DNA of 15,132 nucleotides from Cytophagales bacterium (lineage in GTDB: Bacteria; Bacteroidota; Bacteroidia; Cytophagales; Cyclobacteriaceae): positions 1 through 15,132 of the forward strand of contig DNTA01000202.1 in NCBI GenBank assembly GCA_003500135.1, written 5' to 3'. Positions 1 through 7,569 of this stretch are shown here, piece after piece. Within the stretch, counting starts at the first letter, position 1, and every line of letters starts with the position of its first letter. A model generated the notes under the pieces. That model was given only the letters and a program-made list of their open reading frames with translations. It made no database searches and was not told the DNA's origin. The translations under genes were made by a program, and so were the position numbers.

Positions 1-231
1 CCAGCAAGATTAGCAGATTTCTACGATATTTGGTAGATGCAGTTTACCAGTGGGTTACAAATGATCAACGGTGACAGAGCAAATCAGGAAAACCAAAAAA
101 AGCTTTGTAAAGTACAAACAGGAAATCAACTGATAACTGTAAATCAAATTCAGGAAATCTAATAAAAACTGTCAATTGGTTTTAGGATAAGACACATGCA
201 CACTTAGAGGCGGGTTTTAACCAGTTTATTC
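1..231. other. Left-edge non-coding stretch
   Basis: No gene can be supported here. The plus-strand frame open at base 1 closes at a TAG at 34-36, and another closes at a TGA near 80. Either could be the last few codons of a gene lying outside the window, but they are too short to recognise. The sequence is A-rich. The heptamer CAGGAAA occurs three times (85-91, 119-125, 151-157) at 34 and 32 bp spacing, which could be chance in such a composition. No tRNA, rRNA or convincing terminator was seen. Confidence 0.5.
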
Positions 232-429
232 TCAGTACACCGGATCGTTTTTTGTTGTTTGCAGTCCTTTTTCCTGCAGATACTGATAAATGCCTTTTGA
301 TTTTTCACCTCCCATTTTGGCATGGTGCAACAAGGTGAAACCGGGGGGCCCGCTGGCATTGATCAATGAAGGATATCCATCCAAAACAGGTATCACAAGC
401 TCTTCTATTGTAAGAGGTGATATCGTTAA
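232..429 (-). pseudogene. C-terminal remnant of an ankyrin-repeat-like protein
   Basis: The minus strand reads about 65 codons without interruption between a TAG at 430-432 and a TGA at 232-234. The translation contains LINASGPPGFTLLHHAKMGG, which resembles the TPLHxAAxxG core of an ankyrin repeat, followed by a short helical tail (IYQYLQEKGL) typical of a C-terminal end. No ATG occurs before the repeat; the only ATG in frame is inside the motif. It lies immediately downstream of the two-component regulator on the same strand, whose stop codon is about 10 bases away, so there is no room for an upstream part of the gene. I read it as the 3' piece of a gene whose front was lost when the regulator region became joined to it. 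The ankyrin assignment is from motif memory on a short fragment, so an unrelated small domain is possible. Confidence 0.5.
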
Positions 430-440
430 CTAAACTTGTG

Positions 441-3400
441 CTATTTGATTTTTATGTTAATCTGTTGCTGAATTTCAGGGGTGATTCTGTAGTGATGTTT
501 TTCGTAGTATTCTGAGGGCAACATACCGTATTGTTCTTTAAAACAATTTCTAAAATATTTCAGGTCCGTAAACCCATAGGCAAAGGCTGCTTCAGATATT
601 GATAAGTTTTGTTCAACTATGGCTTTGGCTACGTTTTTTAGTTTAATATTTCTAATAAAGTGATTTATAGATAGGCCGGATATGGCTTTTATCTTTCTGT
701 ATAAGGAAGTTCTGCTATATCCAAGTTCTTTGCACAGGGTAGGTACTGATACTTCCCCATTATCCAGAATTTTTATTACAGCGTTTTCCAGTGTATTGAT
801 AAATTCCAGTTCTTTTTTTGGAATGCCTTTATTCTTAGCATTAATTCCGGTATTATTTGAGGCCAGTTTAGACTTAAGATCACTTCTGGTTTTGATCAGA
901 TTATCCACTCTTGATAGTAGCAGTGCGGAATCAAACGGTTTTTCAAGATAATCATCTGCTCCTATGCTGTAGCCCTCCATTTTATCTTCATTAGAGTTTT
1001 TTGCTGAAAGTAAGATAACCGGAATATGACTGGTTAACGGGTTGGTTTTAATCTGTTGACAGAATTTGAAGCCGTTCATTTTTGGCATCATGATATCAGA
1101 AATTATTATATCAGGGATATGGTCATTTGCCGCTTTATATCCTTGTTCGCCATCAGCAGCTTTAACAATTTTAAATTTCTTATGTAGAATTCTCTCGAGA
1201 TAGTTTACTATATCATCATTGTCATCAATGATCAACGCTATTTTAGCATTATTCTCATTAATTTCCTCCTCTGAAAATTCACCTGCGAGAAAGTCGTCAT
1301 CTATATTTAAAATCATTTTCTTGCTCTCGTCATTTAATCTCACATCGCTTCTTCCCCTGTATTTTGACTGATCAATTGAAAGAGTCACTTTGAAGATACT
1401 TCCCTTATTCTCTTTACTTTTTAAATAAATAGATCCCTTATGCAGGTCAATGAATTTTTTACACAAAGCCAGACCTATTCCGGTTCCACCTATGCCAATG
1501 GAGTTTTTCGATTGATAAAAAGGATCAAATATTAATTTTTGAGATTCTTCATCGATACCTACTCCACTATCGCGAATTACAATTTTTAGTTGTTTGCTGG
1601 CTTTAAATACTTTAAAGGAAATTTTTCCACCTGAAGGAGTGAACTTAAAGGCGTTTGAAAGTAGGTTATTCAGTATTATTTGTATCTTCTCAATATCACA
1701 CCACGCATAAAGTTCCTCAGGAAATTCATATGAAAACTCAATCCCTTTCTTTTTTGCCTGATAGCTGAAAAGCTCGGTCTCCTGAATGAGTAAATCTGTT
1801 AAGTTATATCTGGAAATATTCAATACAATTCTATTGGTCTCAATTCTTCGAAATTCCAGAAGGCGATTCACCATTTTCAACAGGATATTGGAGTTTTTAT
1901 GAATCATCTTCAGGAGGTTTTTTTGATTTGAGGAAAGCCCTTTATCCCGTATTAAGTCTTTTATCGGGCCATCAATTAATGTGAGTGGTGTCCTTAATTC
2001 ATGAGAAAAATTGGTGTAAAACAGAAGCTTTTCCTGTGTGACTTCATGTTCCTGTTGCCTTAGTTTCTTTTCAAAAAACAGGGATTGCTTTAATTTTATT
2101 TGCCTATTGTTGTGCCGGATTATCAAAACCACAACGAATACTAAAACAAAAAGATAAAGTGTGATAGCCCACCAGGAAAGGAACCATGGTGAAGAAATGA
2201 ATATGTCTATTTGCTTGGCCTGATCGATCGAATGTCTGGATGCAGAATTTGAGACACTAAGGGTATACTGTCCGGGGGGTACATTTCTATAAGTTATACT
2301 ATTGCTATTGTTGGTTTGCATCCATTTATCATCATAGCCTTTCAGAATATAATAGTATGTATGGTCATTGGAGTAGGGGAATTCTAATGTGTTGAAATAC
2401 ACTGTAAAAGTGTTTTGATCATAAGCTAATGTAACCTTTTTGGCAATCGAAATATTTTCTGATAGAATGGGGTTAACCTCCTGGGGCTTTGCTTTTATTT
2501 CATTATTGTAAATACTTAGGCCACTGAAGATAATTTTTTCAACATGGGTTTTGTTCTGCAATTTTTCGGGGTCGAAAATTACAAGTCCCTTTATGCTTCC
2601 AAAAGCGAGGTTCTCTGACAATGAAACCACAGAATTGTGATTATAAGGGCTTGCGAGAATGCCGTCTGTTTGCTTGAAGTGTTTGAAACTACTGTCAGAA
2701 GGATTATAAACCGATATACCCTGGTTGTTACTGTACCATATTTTGTCATTCTTTTTTACTAAACCAAATACTGTTGTCGTTTTTTGATTTTCATTTTTTG
2801 AAACCAGGTGGTAGGAAAAATCATGTTTATTAAATTGGATCAATCCGTCAAATCGGGTACCCAGCCATATTAAATGCTCATCTTCAATCATTGAAAAAAC
2901 AATTGGGGTGTCGTTGTCATCCGGTTTTTTCCAATTATATGAGGTGATGTTATTGGTATAAGGGTTGTAACACACCAGGCCATTATTGCCATAAAGGCCC
3001 AACCATATTAATCCGGAATGATCTAATAAAATGGATCTTATATCAAAGCCTGCCGTAATTTTTATAAGTTCAATTTTACTGGTAGAGTAATGGTATTTAT
3101 ATAATCCTCCTGAATTAGTTCCAATCCACATAATTCCACTTGAGCCTTCTTTAAAACAACGTATATCGTTGACTTCCAGAGAAGAATTGTCCTTATGAAG
3201 ATTTTGTAAAGCCTTTGATTCAATATCGTAAATAAACAATCCGGAGGAATATGTGCCTACCCATATTTGGTTATACTGATCTACTTTGGCGCTTATGATT
3301 GCTTTGTTGTTGAGTTCTGGAATTGGGTTTCTATTAATCTTTACACTACCGTATTGTTTAAAATTGATCCCTTTTCCATCTGTTCCTATCCAAAGATTGC

Positions 3401-4538
3401 TATCGTTATCCACACAAAGGCCCCATACACTTGACATACTTAACGTGTTTTTGTCAAAAGGATTGTGTTTTAGGGTAATGATATCTTCACCCCGGGCATT
3501 AAAGTAATTAAGCCCACCCTGATGCGTGCCCAACCAGACTGACCCTTGGTTGTCTTTGAAAATTTCAGAAATTGTTCTGTGAGAGACGCTTTTTTCATCA
3601 AAGCCCTCGTGAAAATGTTGAATAGATAAGGTTTTGGATAATAATTGGTCTTCGAATTCGATTCGTATCAAGCCATTGTTCCGGCTACCCGCCCATAATG
3701 TATTGTGATCAAGCAGTATACTCAGGATATCACTATCTTCTATCCCGTTACCCTGTTTATAATGATGTGTATGTTGATGATCGAGTCCGATTTTTATAAT
3801 TCCATTGTCTGTTGCCGCCCAGATATCAGAATTTGAATCTGTTTTTATGTCATATATCCTTTTGAAAGGTTCTTCAGCATTAAATTTTTTGATCTGTCCG
3901 TTGGAAAGATCGAAGTAATAAAGGCCGTTATTCCATGTGCCTATCCAAAGTAGGCTATCATTTTGAATGGACAAACTGAAAACAACACCGCTGTTGAGTA
4001 TCCAATGCTGTTGATCATACAATTCGTTTAAAGCTTTAAATCCATTTTCTTGCTTTACATTAATGCCACCCCCAAAAGTTCCAATATAAAGGTTTCCTTT
4101 GGAGTCCTCTGCCATTGAAGTAATACTCTTATGAGTGGGCCCTAGCTTGGAATTGGGTAAAAAAACGTCAAAATCGTCATATTTATAATTATATCTACAT
4201 AAACCGTTATCGGTTAAAGCCCATAAATTAGATTTAGAATCGGTGAATAAATTTTGAACATGATTGTGAGGTATTGAACGATTGTTGCTTTCTTCACGGG
4301 TAAGGTGTATGAATTTGTGGCCGTTATAGCGAAAGAGGCCTTCATTTGTTGCAATCCAGATATTTCCTAAGGTATCCTGTTCAATACTGTTTATAAATGT
4401 ATTCGGAAAGCCATTTTGTTCATTGAGCTGGTAAAATTTATATTGCCTGTGATTCAAACGGTCCTGTTTATCTTTGCCATAACTATCAGGCATAGTAAAA
4501 CAGGATATAATTAATATGAGGTAAAATTTCTTTATCAT
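441..4538 (-). CDS. Hybrid two-component system (HTCS) sensor histidine kinase/response regulator with AraC-type DNA-binding domain
   Basis: This one-protein signalling system senses a glycan breakdown product in the periplasm and activates the PUL promoter. Start chosen: the ATG at 4538 (1365 residues), which begins directly with a signal-like segment (MIKKFYLILIISCF); a TTG three codons upstream adds nothing. In order it shows: repeated two-component propeller blades (WIGTxxGGL/LWIGT pattern, about residues 35-690); a Y_Y_Y domain (about 700-775, ending near NVPPGQYTLSV); one membrane helix (about 785-808); a HisKA domain with phospho-acceptor His846 in FSHELRTPL; an HATPase domain with N-box NLLSNAFKFTP, G1 box DSGVGI and G2 box GGTGIGLAL; a receiver domain (about 1098-1215) with paired acidic residues in IDDNDD, phospho-acceptor Asp1148 in SDIMMPKMNG and Lys in EKPFD; and a C-terminal AraC HTH (about 1245-1350). 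All key residues are present, and the length is normal for the family. It is divergent from the hydrolase/sus cluster, its likely target. The specific ligand cannot be read from sequence. Confidence 0.96.
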   Translation of the reverse strand: MIKKFYLILIISCFTMPDSYGKDKQDRLNHRQYKFYQLNEQNGFPNTFINSIEQDTLGNIWIATNEGLFRYNGHKFIHLTREESNNRSIPHNHVQNLFTDSKSNLWALTDNGLCRYNYKYDDFDVFLPNSKLGPTHKSITSMAEDSKGNLYIGTFGGGINVKQENGFKALNELYDQQHWILNSGVVFSLSIQNDSLLWIGTWNNGLYYFDLSNGQIKKFNAEEPFKRIYDIKTDSNSDIWAATDNGIIKIGLDHQHTHHYKQGNGIEDSDILSILLDHNTLWAGSRNNGLIRIEFEDQLLSKTLSIQHFHEGFDEKSVSHRTISEIFKDNQGSVWLGTHQGGLNYFNARGEDIITLKHNPFDKNTLSMSSVWGLCVDNDSNLWIGTDGKGINFKQYGSVKINRNPIPELNNKAIISAKVDQYNQIWVGTYSSGLFIYDIESKALQNLHKDNSSLEVNDIRCFKEGSSGIMWIGTNSGGLYKYHYSTSKIELIKITAGFDIRSILLDHSGLIWLGLYGNNGLVCYNPYTNNITSYNWKKPDDNDTPIVFSMIEDEHLIWLGTRFDGLIQFNKHDFSYHLVSKNENQKTTTVFGLVKKNDKIWYSNNQGISVYNPSDSSFKHFKQTDGILASPYNHNSVVSLSENLAFGSIKGLVIFDPEKLQNKTHVEKIIFSGLSIYNNEIKAKPQEVNPILSENISIAKKVTLAYDQNTFTVYFNTLEFPYSNDHTYYYILKGYDDKWMQTNNSNSITYRNVPPGQYTLSVSNSASRHSIDQAKQIDIFISSPWFLSWWAITLYLFVLVFVVVLIIRHNNRQIKLKQSLFFEKKLRQQEHEVTQEKLLFYTNFSHELRTPLTLIDGPIKDLIRDKGLSSNQKNLLKMIHKNSNILLKMVNRLLEFRRIETNRIVLNISRYNLTDLLIQETELFSYQAKKKGIEFSYEFPEELYAWCDIEKIQIILNNLLSNAFKFTPSGGKISFKVFKASKQLKIVIRDSGVGIDEESQKLIFDPFYQSKNSIGIGGTGIGLALCKKFIDLHKGSIYLKSKENKGSIFKVTLSIDQSKYRGRSDVRLNDESKKMILNIDDDFLAGEFSEEEINENNAKIALIIDDNDDIVNYLERILHKKFKIVKAADGEQGYKAANDHIPDIIISDIMMPKMNGFKFCQQIKTNPLTSHIPVILLSAKNSNEDKMEGYSIGADDYLEKPFDSALLLSRVDNLIKTRSDLKSKLASNNTGINAKNKGIPKKELEFINTLENAVIKILDNGEVSVPTLCKELGYSRTSLYRKIKAISGLSINHFIRNIKLKNVAKAIVEQNLSISEAAFAYGFTDLKYFRNCFKEQYGMLPSEYYEKHHYRITPEIQQQINIKIK

Positions 4539-4678
4539 TTGCTGCAATCAATTCAACATCTACACATGAAGATCATGATTTATCTTAAAATAGGCAAAGT
4601 TTAGCTAATTAATGGACTGTTATTCCCGCTCAACAGAACAATTTGACCACTGTCCATCTATTTCAATAAATTTAAATT
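4539..4678. promoter_or_regulatory. Divergent regulatory gap between HTCS and hydrolase/PUL genes
   Basis: This gap must hold promoters for both directions. It contains an interrupted inverted repeat ATGGAC (4612-4617) and GTCCAT (4652-4657) with a 34 bp spacer, and a smaller AAGAT/ATCTT pair (4569-4573 and 4582-4586) around the palindrome ATCATGAT. A Bacteroidota-type plus-strand promoter is possible: TTG at 4643-4645, 21 bp, then TAAATTTA at 4667-4674 (7 of 8 matches to TAnnTTTG). It would start transcription very near or inside the GTG start codon at 4679, so it only makes sense if the ATG at 4694 is used. These are weak matches in AT-rich DNA. Confidence 0.35.
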
Positions 4679-5946
4679 GTGAAAAAATCGCAAATGACAA
4701 ATCTCTACTTTTTATCAATCTGCTTAGCAGCTACTTATCTACTTAGCGGCTGCTCCGATCATCATAATAAGGGTTTAAAAAGCGGCACGTATCAAGAAGC
4801 GGCACTGAATAAACAACAATTGCAAAAGCTAGACTCATTGTTTAGTCATTCCATTCGGAATAATACCATAAACGGCGGAGTAGCGCTAGTGGCAAGAAAC
4901 GGGGTTATTGCCTATCACAAAGCTTTTGGCGCTAAAGGATTAACAGACGATGAACCTATGAAAAAGGACCACCTTTTCAGAATAGCTTCTATGACCAAAC
5001 CGTTGACAGCAGTGGCTATACTTCAGTTGTGGATAAAGGGTTGATCCGCCTGAATGACCCGATATCAAAATATATTCCTGAGTTAGGCAAAATGAAAATT
5101 GTATCGTCATTTGATGGCGAAGATTCCACATTTACAGGCAGGCCGGCCAAAAATCAAATTACCATTCAACATCTGCTCACTCATACATCAGGAATTGGGT
5201 ATGGGTTTCAGAATGATGATTTGAATAAGCTTTTCATCAAGCACGAAGTGTCTGAGGGTTTTGAAGAAAGAGACATTGCCCTTTCTCAAAACATTAAAAG
5301 GTTAGCAACATTACCACTATTACACGAGCCGGGTGAAAAATTCACCTATGGCATGAGCAGTGATGTTTTAGGATATTTGATCGAAGTAGTATCTGGTCAG
5401 TCTTATGAAGAGTATTTGATAAATAACGTGTTATCACCACTTGAAATGGATAATACCAGGATTTATTATCCAACAAGTGATAGTTCACGTTTTGCCCGGG
5501 TGGTCGAACAAAGTAAAAGTGGGTTGAAACCTACCAGTTACGGTTTGATCCATTACCCATATCGAGGCGCACAACGATATATGTCGGGTGGGGCCGATCT
5601 TTCTTCAACTGCACTTGATTACGCCAGGTTTGTCCAAATGCTATTAGATGGAGGAGCGTTGGGTGGAAAACGTATACTTTCGGAGGGTTCTGTGGAACTC
5701 ATGAAAACCCCTACTATCCAAACTTCAGGAGACTGGAACGGATTAGGCCTTGGACTCGATGTTATAGAAAAAGAAATGGGCAAGCTTAAAGTTACCACCA
5801 TTCATTTCGGGGGCTTCTTTAGTACGACTTTTTTCGCTTTTCCTGAAAGTGGGGCTATGGGCATATTATTTCTACAAATATATCCTATGGAAGATTGGGG
5901 TATCCATGATGCATTCAGACAGATTGTAGAATCCTCAATTTATTAA
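4679..5946 (+). pseudogene. Beta-lactamase-family serine hydrolase lipoprotein, interrupted by a frameshift near 5028
   Basis: This is a class C beta-lactamase-fold serine hydrolase, a family that includes esterases, D-amino-acid peptidases and beta-lactamase relatives. The start at GTG 4679 gives a lysine-bearing n-region; ATG 4694 is the alternative. A lipobox LLSGC places the lipidated cysteine at residue 25. The catalytic Ser104-x-x-Lys107 is in ASMTKPLTAVAILQL, the expected second-motif Tyr is in FTYGMSS (about residue 224 of the repaired protein), and an H-x-G third motif is in IHFGGFF (about 376). After ILQL the frame runs WIKG then stops at 5042-5044, while the next frame continues VDKGLIRLNDPISKYIPEL, exactly the family's expected sequence. 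Adding one base (most simply a G, making TTG-GTG) at about 5027-5029 restores a 422-residue protein of normal length. As read, the first piece has Ser/Lys but no Tyr or HxG, so neither piece should be active. Its place between the HTCS and the sus genes suggests a role on the same glycan, but the substrate is unknown. It may be a true pseudogene or a sequence error. Confidence 0.85.
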
Positions 5947-6156
5947 ATTGCGAATGTTGCAAAATGGGTTCAGCATAATGGATAAAAATGCTGATATGGC
6001 ATCAAAAATACGTTTTATTTAAAATATGGACAATATTTCCATGCATTAAGAACAAATTACCCCTCTATTCATATTGTATTATTTAGCAATTTTACACTGA
6101 TGAAAAATCCAATAATCAGAAATCATTGTTAACTAATCTAATTTAAATCCAAAGCC
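5947..6156. promoter_or_regulatory. Intergenic region before the SusE/F-like gene; probable sus promoter region
   Basis: This is the largest gap (210 bp) in the plus-strand cluster, so it is a reasonable place for the main PUL promoter and HTCS operator. I found no good match to the TTG-N17-23-TAnnTTTG promoter pattern; TACGTTTT (6009-6016) has no suitably spaced TTG. Visible structures are a short direct repeat TTGCgaatg/TTGCaaaatg just after the hydrolase stop (from 5948 and 5957), a hairpin CAGCAT/ATGCTG (5971-5976 and 5988-5993, 11-base loop) without a T-run, a small hairpin ATGGA/TCCAT (6026-6030 and 6038-6042), and the octamer AAATCCAA twice (6105-6112 and 6145-6152). None is strong on its own. 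Confidence 0.35.
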
Positions 6157-7539
6157 ATGATAAAGTTTTACAAATTTCTATTTATATCAATTGCTTTATT
6201 ATTCACCATCTCAAGTTGTGATAATGAAGAAGAACTGAACGGGACACCTCCCGAGCTTGAAGCGCTGAATACGGAGATTATCGCTGCACCAGGTGATGAA
6301 ATCCGTTTTGAAGGAACATTGGCTGATGAAAATGGCATCACTGAAATCCGGCTTGTTAACGAAGAGTTGCTCTTAAACAAAAACATAATTTTTGCCCAGC
6401 CGGCCAAAAAGTACTATCTGGATTATAAATTCAGTATTGCCGAAAACGTTTCCGAAAAAGTTTTTGATGTAACATTAGAGGTAAAAAACAGGGCTGATCT
6501 TACCGAAAACTGGACAATTGCTGTTGATGTTGCCACCAGCCCTACCATTACAGGTGTGCCAGCAAGTATTAATGCCTCTCCTGGTGGTGATATATCTATC
6601 ACAGGCAGTATAGCTGATAACAATGGGATAGAAACTGTAACAATTACAGGTACATCACTCAGTATAAATGAATCACTAGATGTCAACGATGCTCCTAATG
6701 CGTATGATTTGAACTATAATTATTCAATCCCATCAGAAGCTGAAAGAACAGTACACAAAATAGTTTTGAGTGTTACAAGCGTTCTAAACAGAACCACTGA
6801 GCAAACTATAGACCTCAATTTAACGGGAGAAGAAGTTACTTATGAAAATGTATATGCCGCAGGAGGTTTTCAGTGGGTACCATGGAACCCCTCACTTGCT
6901 TATGAAATGGATCAGGACCCAGATAATGAAGGATGGTTTTACACCGAGTTGCCAAGTTGGGATGGCGGCTTTGATGAAGTGAAGTTTTTGGGTCAAACTG
7001 ATTGGGCCCCAAATAACTGGGGGTTGGTAGATGCTTCAGATCCATCGCTTGGTATGGTAAATGATGAAAATAGCGCTGCCATCGTTATGCCTGCAAACGG
7101 CAAAAACCCTGCTTATTATTCTGTAAGGTTTAATCCATATGAACTGTCATATCAAATTGAAGAAATCACAGAAGCAAAAACACCCAGGGATGAAATGTAC
7201 ATTGTCGGCAAGGGTTTCCCTGATTATCCGAACCTGGATTGGAATTTTGAGGAAGCTATTCCGATGACCAAGAACCCATATGGATTTGGCGAACACTTGT
7301 TCCTGGTAGAAGGCTTGAATTTTTCCGATGCAGTAGAATTAAAGTTTTTAGGTCAAAATACTGGTTGGGGCCCTTACGATGCAGGATTTGTAGAGGGCGG
7401 TGAAACACAGGCGCCTGTAAGATGGGCTCAAATTGAAGTAGGCGATGGCACTGCAGATGTGAAGATCAATGATCAGGCCGGAACGTATTCAGTTCTTTTT
7501 GATGCTTACTTAGAGCGGGCATTAATCTGGCAAGAGTGA
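6157..7539 (+). CDS. SusE/SusF-like outer-membrane glycan-binding lipoprotein
   Basis: A 460-residue predicted surface lipoprotein that should hold glycan near the SusC/SusD importer. The ATG at 6157 opens a lipoprotein signal ending ISSC (Cys21); the following residues DNEEE are acidic, like the export signal that sends Bacteroidota lipoproteins to the cell surface. Two tandem Ig-like repeats follow (about 31-127 and 128-224), sharing the APGDEIRFEGTLADENGI / SPGGDISITGSIADNNGI segment. Two SusE/F-type carbohydrate-binding modules come next (about 229-335 and 345-460), each with a KFLGQ...W.P motif (Lys276 and Lys396, 120 residues apart) and many tryptophans suited to sugar stacking. The end ALIWQE matches a natural domain end, and the TGA stop is not suspicious. 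It precedes susC by 30 bp, so it is probably cotranscribed, but the order is unusual because such genes normally follow susD. The sugar specificity cannot be told. Confidence 0.88.
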   Translation: MIKFYKFLFISIALLFTISSCDNEEELNGTPPELEALNTEIIAAPGDEIRFEGTLADENGITEIRLVNEELLLNKNIIFAQPAKKYYLDYKFSIAENVSEKVFDVTLEVKNRADLTENWTIAVDVATSPTITGVPASINASPGGDISITGSIADNNGIETVTITGTSLSINESLDVNDAPNAYDLNYNYSIPSEAERTVHKIVLSVTSVLNRTTEQTIDLNLTGEEVTYENVYAAGGFQWVPWNPSLAYEMDQDPDNEGWFYTELPSWDGGFDEVKFLGQTDWAPNNWGLVDASDPSLGMVNDENSAAIVMPANGKNPAYYSVRFNPYELSYQIEEITEAKTPRDEMYIVGKGFPDYPNLDWNFEEAIPMTKNPYGFGEHLFLVEGLNFSDAVELKFLGQNTGWGPYDAGFVEGGETQAPVRWAQIEVGDGTADVKINDQAGTYSVLFDAYLERALIWQE

Positions 7540-7544
7540 TATTG

Positions 7545-7559
7545 TTTTGTCGAACAAAA
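7545..7559. repeat. Short perfect inverted repeat upstream of susC
   Basis: TTTTGT-CGA-ACAAAA is a 6 bp perfect inverted repeat with a 3-base centre, in the 30 bp gap between the SusE-like stop and the susC ATG, ending about 10 bases before the ATG. In mRNA it would be a weak AU hairpin near the ribosome landing site; as DNA it could be a small operator. With AT-rich composition, chance is possible. Confidence 0.3.
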
Positions 7560-7569
7560 AAATTGAGAA

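Noticed and set aside
85..157. Three copies of CAGGAAA at about 33 bp spacing, resembling a short-repeat array.
   Set aside because: The repeats are only 7 bases with unlike flanks, and the region is A-rich. This is not CRISPR, which needs longer conserved repeats and regular spacers.
682..951. Plus-strand open frame inside the HTCS gene, along with similar open frames opposite the hydrolase, sus and GH2 genes.
   Set aside because: They lie antisense to or out of frame with strongly supported genes, and their translations show no recognisable domain.
4643..4674. Bacteroidota-type promoter TTG-21 bp-TAAATTTA for the hydrolase.
   Set aside because: It is a near match only, and it would start transcription on top of the GTG start at 4679, which gives the better lipoprotein n-region. 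It is kept only as a remark within the intergenic entry.
5015..5050. Programmed ribosomal frameshifting in the serine hydrolase.
   Set aside because: No slippery heptamer or obvious downstream pseudoknot at the junction, and this family does not use frameshifting. A single-base deletion or sequence error fits better.
5971..5993. CAGCAT/ATGCTG hairpin after the hydrolase gene as a terminator.
   Set aside because: The stem has only 6 pairs, the loop is 11 bases and no T-run follows.
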